The notes beneath the pieces are model-generated. The model saw nothing but the letters and a program-made list of their open reading frames with translations, did not search any database and had not been told where the DNA came from. From Talpa occidentalis (lineage: Eukaryota > Chordata > Mammalia > Eulipotyphla > Talpidae): 64,000 bases of DNA. The stretch is from assembly GCF_014898055.3 (NCBI RefSeq), contig NW_023601104.1:47862699-47926698 (forward strand), read 5' to 3'. The position numbers and the translations under genes are program-made. Below, one piece after another: positions 54,460 to 64,000 of this stretch (position 1 is the stretch's first letter; each line of letters starts with the position of its first letter).

Positions 54460-54739
54460 GAAGAAGAAAGGCACAGGGAGTAGAGAGGCTTTTCTAGAAG
54501 TATAATGGAATCGAGGCATTTGATGAAATGCCACAGCACCATTTCATCTAGGTCTCTGAGAGGAGAAACTAATCTGTAAAAGCACAAGGGGAAGAAGAAA
54601 AATTAATCAAAAATACTTGGCAAACGAAATAACCACATTCTTGGAGTGGATAGATAGATAGTAAGGCAAATATAAAAGATGCTACCTGTAGTATCTAGCT
54701 AGTGGGTACATGGGTGTTACCTATGTAACATTTTCATCT

Positions 54740-56250
54740 TTTCTGAATGTTTGTACCTGTTTCCCCAATTCCTGAGCCCCAGCACATTGGTGTTTCCATT
54801 TACTTCTCCCACTTTCTCCATCTACCTGTTGGTCTGATTTTCTAAACTTTGTCAACTTTCTCTCTTTTGTTACTCTTAATTTGGCTGGAATTCAAATCCT
54901 TTGTTACTCTCTACATCCCCTGTCACATAGATCTTAATTTTCGGAGTTATACTGAGGTGTCACTGCTCTCCTGACCAGATGAAATCTCTTCCATCTCCAA
55001 ATCTCCCCAGTACTGTTTTTACCCCTCTTTTGGAAACTCTAGTTTTCTGTGTTCCAGTTAACTATCTGAACATCCCAATTAGGCAATATGTTCCATGAGG
55101 ATAGAAACAGCTTCTTTTTTAATGTGCCTTTTATACTTACAAGAATAGCACTCGGTAAATACCGATTAAATCTTGTCTATTTCTAGGACTTCAACTACCA
55201 TTTTTATAACTCTCAAATCTATACTCACTCTGCTCTGAGTAACACATCTTGACATGTCTACTTGGATAAATCTTCAGGTGCTTCAACTCAATATATTAAA
55301 ATCCAAATTCACCCTCTAATAACCACATGTAACAATTTATAGTGATTTTGGTTATAAATAGCCCCTTCACAACCAATCATCAGTTGCCCTGAAGACTGTT
55401 TTTCTTCAAAACACCTTTCACTATTCCAGTTAAGTTTATTTCCATGCTCATAGCCACTATCATGTTTTAAGTGACCCATAGTATCCTATATCTACACTAC
55501 TCAAAAAAAAAAAAAATCTTCCTGATACCAGATTTTCTTCTGTTTGTGATTCTTATGTATCACTGCCAGGTCTATCTGCCTACAAACTGTTTTAATTATG
55601 TCACTGTTTACTTTAAAAGTCTTCAATAGCACCTTACTATGTATTAGTCTAAAGTTTGAAATGGTCTCCCCAATCCTTTCTACCTATAGATTTTCTACCC
55701 ATTCTTCAAGCACTGGCTCAAGTTGCCATATCTGGTTTTTTTTTTTTAAGATTTATTTATTTATGCATGCAAGAACTGGGGTACAGGCCAGAGACATGGG
55801 GTATGTGTCAGAGGATTCACCAGAGACGGAGTGGGGAACAAAACAGGCAAATTGACTGAAATACACTGCTGAGGGGAGCAGCGGGCAAGTCAAGAGAGGT
55901 CTGCTGCACCATGTGGCTTGCTTCCTGGCTGTGGATCGAACTCGTGCTGCAGTGGCTGCGGATTGCTTCACAAGTTGCGTCTTAACCCCTTGCGCCAGCA
56001 GGGAGGCCCCACCGTGCCTGTTTTAACACAAGGATTCAACATTCCAGCCAGAAGTAACTTCTTCCTCTGCTGTTACTCTATAGCTCATAGATAGCATCAT
56101 TCCGTTATCACTGATCACATATTGCTAGTACATATCTCCACCTATCATGTCCCCTATTAAATAAGCTCATTAGGGTTAAGGATCATACTTTGAATAACTT
56201 GCTTTCCACGGCTCCCAGTTCTTCTACTGACTGGAAAAGATTCTAAAGAC
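54740..56250 (+). repeat. Probable long L2 copy, split by a SINE
   Basis: 'ttgacatgtctacttggata' and 'tcttcaggtgcttcaactca', then 'aagcactggctcaagttgcc', follow the order of the L2 3' region. The fit is moderate because the copy is old. Confidence 0.5.
55738..56009 (-). mobile_element. tRNA-derived SINE inside the L2-like repeat
   Basis: Complete from 'agatttatttatttatgcat' to 'cgccagcagggaggcccc'. No clear target-site duplication. Confidence 0.9.
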
Positions 56251-57659
56251 CACAACCGTTAGGTAGAGAGCAACTCTCTGTGGTGCAGTATCATGCACAT
56301 ATTGAAAGAACATTTTCAAAATCTGGGATAAAAGAGAAGAATGTATAGAATGCAAAGATATATAAGCCATGAGGACTATCTGAATGCAGGAGATAAGATA
56401 ATCCAGGTATTAAGCAAACTGAAGATGTTCATCATCTTCATAAAGAGACCTACCTTAGACATGCAAAGTACATTAAAAGAATGTCTGAAATAGAAAGTGT
56501 GCCTTAGTTTATCTATGTTAGTACAAAGCTAAGTAAACAATATCTTAAAGTTGGCGCCAAGGATGGATTTTTCTAGTATGGTCAGACATTCCCTAAAGAT
56601 ATTCCATCCCTCCTATTCAGAAAAACAAGTCCACAATTACTTTCCCAACTCTAGGTGTTTATAAAAGTATCTGTTCTCAGACACTGTTTCATAGGGTGTG
56701 GTGCATTCTCTGCACAAATTCTTTTTCTCACATTGAGGAAAAAGTGGATGTAATAAGTCAAATTTTATTAAACTTCTTAAAAGAAAAATGCTTGCTAACT
56801 CAGTGCGGAGAATTCATTCATTGGAAAGTACAATAAAAGTAGGGTCATATTTATCACAAATTGGTTAATTTGCTTTACGTTATAATTATATATAGAACTG
56901 CTTTACTTTGTAATTATATATAGAAGGGCCTTAATAAAGCTTAGTGTATCAAAATTCTTATTTATAAGGAAAACAAATTGACATTTTTATTTGGTTCAAA
57001 ATAAGTTTGTTTTACAAAGGACTCAAGTACAAGTTTGCTTAAATGAATGTTTCTTCTGTTATTTTAAGAATAACTTGCTTTTTTGTGTACTTTCTTTTAG
57101 ATTTGGAGCTATTTTCTATACAGTTATATTAGAATGAAGTCATATTAGAATATAGTTAATGTAGAATGAAACTTAAGAAAATATAATGTGACCACCCTGA
57201 TATAATAAAGTAATAAAAATATAAGTAGCAATGCCTACATTTGTATTGCAACTCCAAAATTCTTAGTTTCTGGTGTTATCTACTGTATTAAAGCATGGGG
57301 TGACTCTACAAAACATGCTTCCTGCATTCCGATCTCTCTCTATTTCTTAAAAGCAAAGAAATCTACATGTAAAGTACTGATATAGCTCTTGATATAAATC
57401 AAGCGTATTCTGTCTGCTAACATAGCAACATTTCAATTCAATACTGAGAATTATTGAGCACAGTGCTAGGGAGGCACTGTAGGAGATAAAATATGCTGTG
57501 CTAGGAATGCCCACTATTACATTGTCTCTGTTCAATATTATTTATATTCTTGCAGTCAAAACCTATAAATGTAAAAATATTAAAAGCCAAGTACTCTATC
57601 TCGTAAGATACATAAGTGTCAAGATTAGGGACAACCACAATGCCTAGGAAGATACAGGT

Positions 57660-57775
57660 AAAAGAAGTTACTTGGGGACTACGTCGGGGGCAGGGGAAGC
57701 AAATATTGTTTAAAAATGAACAATTTTTTTAATAAATAATTTAAAAAATATTTAAAAAAAAGAAGTTACTTGGGG
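57660..57775. mobile_element. 80-bp insertion of unknown origin with 18-bp target-site duplication
   Basis: The perfect 18-bp repeat aaaagaagttacttgggg at 57660-57677 and 57758-57775 encloses 80 bp (57678-57757) that start 'actacgtcgggggcagggg' and become A/T-rich at the right end. This has the form of a retroposed insertion on the plus strand, possibly a very short L1 3' end. It does not match the local SINE. Confidence 0.75.
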
Positions 57776-57939
57776 GTAGAAGAGATTGACATGAGCTAGG
57801 TAAGGAATGATGACAGATTTAGAGCAGAGTGGAAGGCAATTTAGGTATGGGCATGATCTAAGAAAAATATAGAACGCTCTAGTAGTCAGAGATAGGGTCA
57901 GGAGAGAGATTTTTAAAACTTTATACAAATCTGAACTTA

Positions 57940-58220
57940 ATTCTGAGTAGCTGGTCCTGAGATTCCTTTGTACACAAGAATCCCCTGGGGGGAGGTTGGT
58001 CACTAGATAGATTTTAACTCCAGAGATTTTTTTTTTTTTAAACCTTCATGGTGTTTAATATTTTACAACTTAAAGGAAAACAAATCCATTAAGGAAAATC
58101 TCTTGACATTTTAATTAAGTATGAGATGGTCCCAGAAATGCACTTATTAAAATGTTACACTCCCCAGGTGATTCTGGTATAGGTGATCCATTGGCACACT
58201 TTGAGACACTCTGTGCTAAA
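57940..58220. repeat. hAT-like (MER20/MER58-like) fragment
   Basis: 'tcccctggggggaggttggt' and 'ccccaggtgattctggtata' with 'ggcacactttgagacactct' at the right end recall these elements. The middle is rearranged. Confidence 0.4.
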
Positions 58221-58229
58221 AGATTAAGA

Positions 58230-58480
58230 ATCTCAATTTTTTAAGTTTTATATTATTTTTAAATTGAAGTAATATTGGTTTATCATTGTTTGTATTTTGG
58301 GAGTAGAGGGTCTTCCCCACCTTTATGTGCCATTACACAGTGTACCCGCCACTAAAGCACCCGTAATCCACCACCATAGTCCGTTGTGCTTCCACCTCAC
58401 TTAGGTCTTGCCCCTCCCCCACTCTTCTGCTAATTTTTGCAAATTCTACCCCAGTATCACATAAGCACAAAAAGGCCTAA
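58230..58480. repeat. Unassigned interspersed repeat, copy B
   Basis: 'gtaatccaccaccatagtcc' and neighbours resemble 30395-30605 in order and base pattern. Confidence 0.35.
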
Positions 58481-59379
58481 CTGGTAGGCCCAGAGGCTTC
58501 TTTACAGTCTTTGAAAAGTTTTTTCCCCCAGTATTTGGCGCTGGCTTTGTCACTGCTTATGTCTTGAAAACTATCTTCAATTAACAATTTCAGGCCCTCT
58601 ATAGTGTCCTCTGGCTTCACATACATTGCCCTTTCTTTACACATTTTCTCAACGTTTTGACTTTCGTCCTCTACTATTCTTTCTGAATGATTTCATTCAC
58701 TTCTAGGAGTATGGAGGACCTCCATGCCAACTTTTCAAGTTTAGACTTTGTTCTCTAGATAAAAAAAGTTATTATATAAGTTTCTGACCAGTGGAATATC
58801 ACAGAGAAAGTAATGTTGTAGGAACATTACCTAGGAAATGTTCTGCAAAAACAATTGTAGAGAATAATCAGGAGACCATCAAAATAAATGTACATTTAAA
58901 GTCATCACCAATGGTGGCTTCAGAATGAATGTTACTTTTGTTTTCTAGTACTTCTTCCCCATCAAAAACTGGTCTTATTCCAATAAATCAGGAGGCAAGG
59001 CACTTCTTGCCTTGAAACACTAGTTTCAATTACATAGGGTTTTTCCCCAAACATAAATTTAACTATAGCAAATCAGCTCTCAAGTAATAATTGTATATAA
59101 TAAAAATTGGACATTGCTTCATTCTTATACACCATTGTGAGTTCTTATTCTCCAAAAATAAGTGGCATTGAACTCTATATTTGGTCCTTATATTTGATGT
59201 TTACTTCTTTCATTATATAGATAATAAATCATCAATACAGATATTATTCATAAAAGGCAGAACTGCCTTTGATTTCAGCTAATGAAGGAATGGTAAAAGT
59301 TTTTTACTTCACCTGAATATATTCAAGATACTTAAAGCCACATTCACTGATAGTGTTATAGTGGAGAAACCAAAAATCA

Positions 59380-60067
59380 CATTTGCGCTTATGGTAGCCA
59401 GTGCCATAGGGAAGTCCAATTTCCCCATGGGGCTGACTAACCACGCATGGCTCTGTCCTAAATTACGTAGGGCACCAAATCTGTTATAGAGCAGGGAGAG
59501 GGTCAGCCCAAGCCCCGCAAACCTGCCTATTCTAAATGGGTTCTGCCATCCGCCGCATCAACACAAAACATATGAGACTTTAATGGGAAGGATTTTTAAT
59601 AAAACTAGGAAACAATACAGGTAAGGCAAAGAGTCTAGTTTTTAAATGAAGCACCCAAAGTTACCCGTTCCCTCGTGGGTAAAAGTCCATCCATATGGGA
59701 TTGGCCCAGAACAAGGCCCCAAAGCCTGCCACAAGTCTAAAGCATCTTCCAGTGGGGACCCACAGAAAAGGGCCAGAAACAACCGGACAAGCCCGGAAGG
59801 AAAAGAGCAAAATCAACATCAAGATAAAAGCTGCCATTGTCACCTCCCCAAGGGTCTCACCCACATCTGTGTCACCCAGTCCACGACCAAAAGACAAGCG
59901 CAGTTTCTTCACGTGTCTCTAGGCTCCATGGGCCTCCTCCAGGTCTCCTTCTGGCTCCATCCTGCTTCCTTCCTTAGTCTCTTCTGCAGCTTCTCTCCCT
60001 GCTCAGCTCCACCCTCCCTTGGGTGGGGCAGGGAATCTCCCCCTTTCCTGGGGACCACCCTGTTGCA
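59380..60067 (-). mobile_element. Class II (ERVK-like) LTR with PBS and a remnant of leader
   Basis: The putative LTR spans 59482-60067 with TG...CA ends and reads on the minus strand. Just outside its U5 end, the minus strand reads TGGTGCCCTACGTAATT (59477-59461), close to a lysine-tRNA primer-binding site. ATTAAA on the minus strand at about 59578-59573 could be the poly(A) signal before the U5. A remnant of leader continues to about 59380; no viral gene is present in recognisable form. The family is inferred from the PBS only. Confidence 0.55.
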
Positions 60068-60097
60068 ATAGTATATGTCTCCTGCATAGTATTTTCT

Positions 60098-60369
60098 TTT
60101 TAAATATTTATTTATTTATGCATACAAGAACTGGGGTACAGGCCAGAGGTGTGGGAGGTGAGAGGATTCACCAGAGACAGAGCGGGGGAAAAGCATAGGC
60201 AGACTGACTGAAATACAGTGCTGAGGGGAGCAACGGTGAGTCAGGAAAGGTCTGCTGCACCATGTGGGTAGCTCCCTGGCTGGCCAGGGATTGAACTTGT
60301 GCTGCAGAGGCTGCAGACAGTTTCACAGTGCTGTGCTTAACTCCTTGTGCCAACAGGGAGGCCCTCAAA
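60098..60369 (-). mobile_element. tRNA-derived SINE
   Basis: Duplication catagtattttct at 60085-60097 and 60370-60382. Tail to head complete. Confidence 0.94.
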
Positions 60370-60534
60370 CATAGTATTTTCTATAATTGAATGCTTTAAA
60401 ATTCTAAATGTATAGATAACACAGTATTTAGAAATATCCTAATGAAACAATCTAGAACCTTACAAAAATAGAAGCAGAAATCACCTAAATTAGGTACAAC
60501 CCTACTCCCACCTGATTCAGTAAGGAAAAAAAAA

Positions 60535-60779
60535 GGGCCTTCCTGGTGGCGCAAGGGGGTAGAGACCCAACAGGTTCAATCCCCGGCTGGGGAGCTGCCC
60601 ACATGGTGTAGCAGACCTCTCCTGGCTTGCCCGCTGCTCCCCTCAGCAGTGTGTATTAATGGATCTGCCTGCTCTGTTCCCCGCTCTGTCTCTGGTGGGT
60701 TCTCTCATCCCTCCCCCCAACCTCTGGCCTGTACCCTAGTTCTTGTGAGCATGGATGGATAAATCTTTAAAAAAAAAGG
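60535..60779 (+). mobile_element. tRNA-derived SINE with deleted A/B-box spacer
   Basis: The head reads 'gggccttcctggtggcgcaa' then jumps through 'gggggtagagacccaacagg' to the B box, so about 35 bp of the tRNA-like middle is missing. Body and tail are normal. Confidence 0.87.
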
Positions 60780-60864
60780 AAAAAGAAAACCAATTTTTGG
60801 CTCTTCTTTCTCAAGTGATTCACATTGGGAGATGCTATGCCTTTATCAAGATCAATTGCAATTT

Positions 60865-61144
60865 GGACCTCCCCAGTGGCTCAAGGTGTTAATAAGGACT
60901 GCAACATGAAGCTATTCAAAGCCTCTGCAGCATGAGTTTGATCCCTGGCCTGCCAGGGAACTACCCACGTGGCACAGCAGACCTCTCCTGTCTCACCAGC
61001 TGCTCTCCTCTGCAGTGTATTTCAGTCTGCCTAATCTGTTCCCTATTCTGTCTCTGTTGAATCCTCTCACCCCCTCTCACCCCCACCACCCCACACTCTG
61101 TCCTGTACCCCAGTTCTTGTATGCATAAATAAATCCTAAAAAAA
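60865..61144 (+). mobile_element. tRNA-derived SINE, older form
   Basis: Head 'ggacctccccagtggctcaa'; near-perfect duplication atcaatt(g/t)caattt at 60851-60864 and 61145-61158. A (ctcaccccc)n-like stretch expands the 3' body. Confidence 0.9.
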
Positions 61145-61199
61145 ATCAATTTCAATTTTAAGAACTCTCACTATAAGTAGTCATGATAATAGAAATTAT

Positions 61200-61320
61200 T
61201 CCTCCCTATTGTATGACCTTGGGAAAATTACCTACACATTATTACTTTCACACTATTCTCACATACTGTGAAGATTAAATGATATATTCGTTGAAAGTTC
61301 TTTAGTTCTTTGAGCACATT
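61200..61320 (-). repeat. Probable MIR
   Basis: 'tgtatgaccttgggaaaatt' and 'tgtgaagattaaatgatata' follow antisense MIR order. Confidence 0.6.
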
Positions 61321-61913
61321 GGGCCAGAAGAGCACAGAAAGCCATGGCATAGTTATTTAACTATCTACTATTTCTTTTGTCTTTTCCCTCTTATTTCATT
61401 TCCTTGGAAATGAAACAAAGTTGGTAGTCACCTTCTGCTTAATAATGTTTCATGTACTTGAAATTATTATTCTCCACAAGTGTCTCAAGCAAAATATTTT
61501 GAAAATTGTCTGTATTATAAAACACCAGTCTAGGGCTGTGAGTCAGCATTTCACCTAAACAGAAAATCAAAATGATTTAAATAGGTAAAACATAATCTTT
61601 CTGAAAGACATGTACACTTCCTTGGAGAAGCTTAAAGAAACTGGAATTTGCAAGTTTATGAATAGTTTATTACATTTCAATAAGTATATTGTGAATCAAT
61701 AAAGCAAAAGTTAAGGACAGTGGGCTCATTGCCATGGCAGTTATTGATTCTTAAGTTCCAAAATAGAATAGTACAGGAAAGATATAGAGAAAATAGAATT
61801 TTTTGTGATGATAAAAAAAACAAGTATCTTAGGAACATAGACACACCTAAAGAAATTACTAGACAAAAAGGAATTTTTAGCAGTTACTTAAGATGTTTGT
61901 TCCAACTAATTTC

Positions 61914-62183
61914 TTTTTTTTTTTTTTTAAGATTTATTCATACAAGAACCAGGGTACAGGCCAGATGTACGGGAGGGTAAGAGGATTCACCAGAGACAGA
62001 GTGGGGAACAGAACAGGCAGACTGACTGAAATACTCTGCTAAGGGGAGCAGCAAGCGAGACAGGAGAGGTCCGCCCCGCTATGTGGGTATCTCCAAGGCC
62101 GGTGGGGATCGAACCGGCACTGCAGAGGCTGCGGACAGCTTCACAGCACTGCGCTCAACCACCTGCGCCACCAGGGAGGCCCA
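61914..62183 (-). mobile_element. tRNA-derived SINE
   Basis: Duplication aactaatttc at 61904-61913 and 62184-62193. Head 'gcgccaccagggaggccc'; B box complement 'gggatcgaacc' is intact. Confidence 0.93.
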
Positions 62184-62384
62184 AACTAATTTCATTTTTA
62201 TGGTAATTAGAAATATTATTTTGTTTTTCCTCCCTAAAATAGCTTTGCAGATCAAGTCAGAGGACTTTGCAAAAACTAATTATTACCTTTCACTGATTCA
62301 TTTACTCTTTTGACTTCCTATATATTTTCTTCTCTTGTCTTTGAAAAGTCTATCTTATTAGATGTCTATCTTTTATCACTGCAT

Positions 62385-62770
62385 CAGTCAGTTCAGGCTG
62401 TCCTAACAAAATACCAAAGACTGGTTGACTTAAACTCAGAAATTTACTTTTGTGTAGTTCTACAGACTAGAGGTTCGATATCCAGTTGCCAGTCGAATGG
62501 TTTCTGGTGATGGTCTTTTTCCTGGCTTGTGGCCAACAGGGAAATGACACACTTCTAACTGTGTCCTGGTGAGGAAACAGCAAGCTGTCTGGTGTCTCTT
62601 CTTTTAAAGACCAATTCCATTCTGATAGTCTCACTTTCATAACCTCATCTAACCCAAATTACCTCTCAAAAGCCTCGTTTCCAAATAACATTAAATGATG
62701 GATTAACCCTCTAACAGATTAATTTCAGGGGCACACATTCAGTTCAGGCATTCACTAATAAGAAAATATG
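62385..62770. repeat. Ancient interspersed repeat, family not assigned
   Basis: 'tcctaacaaaataccaaaga', 'tgtagttctacagactagag' and 'tcagttcaggcattcactaa' match a common old mammalian repeat. The name is not recalled with confidence. Confidence 0.5.
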
Positions 62771-63277
62771 ATACTGACTCCAAATCATTATATAGATAAT
62801 ATGGAAATGAACAAGCCTATTTGTTTTCAAACAATTCCAGTAGAAATCTTCCTTTTCTCTTCTTTTCACAACAATCTAATTCAACAGGAAAAGAACACCC
62901 TAAAAAATTAAGAACTAACACGAATTTCATGAAGCAGTAACTTTTAAAAGACAATGATAGAAAGTGAGATAAAATTGATATGGTTAAAAAGAATGAGAAA
63001 AAGAATATTAACTCATCAGTTTATTAAATAAAAACTTTTAATACTATACCTTGTTCTTATATGAACTAAAGATTCCAAAATAATTTAAAGCACTTGTTTG
63101 TCATTGGAAATATAATACACAATACCATTTCTATATTAGATTTTCATGATATTACTAAAATAATAAATCACATTATTTTTCATTTAAAAAATGGAAAACT
63201 GAAATAGTAAAACAAAACTGACAAAATTACAATTGGTTTGTGCTGAGTTTTATCTAATTTTAATACAAGTAGTATTT

Positions 63278-63320
63278 TTTATTATATACTGCATATGTTT
63301 GAGAGTTTAAGATATTTATT
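63278..63320 (-). terminator. Candidate DTD2 poly(A) signals
   Basis: Two AATAAA hexamers occur on the minus strand at 63320-63315 and 63283-63278, about 325-370 nt after the DTD2 stop. A further one lies at 63025-63020. The DNA is AT-rich, so chance matches are likely and the true 3' end is not proven. Confidence 0.35.
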
Positions 63321-63645
63321 TTTCTTGGTTGAACAAAACTCTTCATTTGAAATACTTAAAAACAGCTCTCTGAGAACATTTCCAAAGTGACCATTAAGTG
63401 AACAGAAACAGTTTTCAAATTTTTGAGCAGATGTTTAGGAGAAGATAGAATGAAAGGTGACAGATCCAGTTTAGGTGAGCTAGTGAGGCCATCCAATTAG
63501 CAGGTTACAGTTATAAATGGAACCCATGGTTTTCTTGTCTAAAAATGCTGTAGGCTTGTATTTTCAGGGTGAAGGAAAAGAAAATGTAGTTATAGCCCAG
63601 ATCATTTTATACTAGAAAACAACTGTGGAAACTAACTTTAATTTT

Positions 63646-63971
63646 TCAAAACTCAATTAAGTGTGTGTATGGTCCATTGGTATCCAGCTTTAACACCTGC
63701 CTGTTTCCATAAGTGCCATGTTCTACCACAACACCAGCTTCAGCACACTTGCTGTTAGAAGCTAATTCTTTTTTACATAGAGTCACAAATTGGGAATAAA
63801 GTTCTAACCCTTCTTCTTTTCCAGAGTTAGAGTGATACTGCATGTTTCTTCCTTTAACTCTCCCCCCGAGGGTGGCTTGAGGGATGATAAGAATGCTGCC
63901 AGGTAGATCCAATATAGAGACGTTCTTGCCATTTTCTGTCTCACTTAGTTTCACATTTAACAGGGTATTAA
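63646..63971 (-). CDS. DTD2: DTD2 last coding exon (C-terminal 108 residues)
   Basis: The acceptor TTTCTTCCCCACCCAG|TTAATACC starts the exon; the first two bases complete a Val codon. The peptide reads [48 protein letters not shown] and ends in [11 protein letters not shown] before TGA at 63648-63646. This is the C-terminus of animal-type D-aminoacyl-tRNA deacylase, which removes wrongly attached amino acids from tRNA (family knowledge). PQATL and NGPYT stand where the DTD fold has its two active-site motifs; the GP pair is present. The earlier exon or exons lie beyond the right edge. The frame is intact. Confidence 0.96.
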
Positions 63972-64000
63972 CTGGGTGGGGAAGAAAGAGAAAACAATTT

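Noticed and set aside
59646..60071. 141-codon plus-strand open frame
   Set aside because: It lies antisense inside the putative LTR, has no recognisable domain, and an overlapping frame on the other strand is equally open.

Overview
The window looks like a piece of mammalian nuclear genome. It has long AT-rich introns and intergenic DNA, exons joined by GT-AG sites, one CpG island, and dense interspersed repeats (MIR, L2, L1, hAT-type elements and a lineage-specific tRNA-derived SINE). The SINE is about 250 bp with A and B boxes like a Pol III promoter. The host is probably a laurasiatherian. The SINE resembles what I remember of the rhinolophoid-bat Rhin-type family, but I hold that only tentatively.

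The left 40 kb holds the 5' third of HEATR5A on the minus strand. I could splice twelve coding exons by eye, from the ATG at 27653 down to 2533. Every junction keeps the reading frame and no internal stop appears, giving about the first 653 residues; the rest of the gene lies beyond the left edge. A 5' UTR intron of about 12 kb separates the ATG exon from a TATA-less CpG island at about 39.73-40.56 kb, which must be the promoter. HEATR5 proteins are long HEAT-repeat scaffolds linked to AP-1 clathrin adaptor traffic. The last exon of DTD2 (animal-type D-aminoacyl-tRNA deacylase) lies at the right edge, also on the minus strand. The order DTD2 then HEATR5A, both in the same direction, agrees with the human chr14q12 order as I remember it.

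The 23 kb between the CpG island and DTD2 shows no protein gene. It holds nested repeats: a 5'-truncated, internally deleted L1 with a 17-bp target-site duplication and a SINE inside it; older L1 and L2 copies; an antisense class II (ERVK-like) LTR with a lysine-tRNA-type primer-binding site; and an 80-bp insertion of unknown origin between perfect 18-bp direct repeats.

About 31 SINE copies were placed, many with clear target-site duplications. They fall into several forms: a 'gcgcagcggttgagcgc' form, a 'gcaaggggttaagcac' form, an older 'acaggggttaaag' form, and a compact form that stops after the tRNA-like head. Two copies share an extended tail. I see no new multi-gene system. The most interesting signals are the SINE variants, their built-in splice-like signals inside HEATR5A introns, and the unidentified short insertion.
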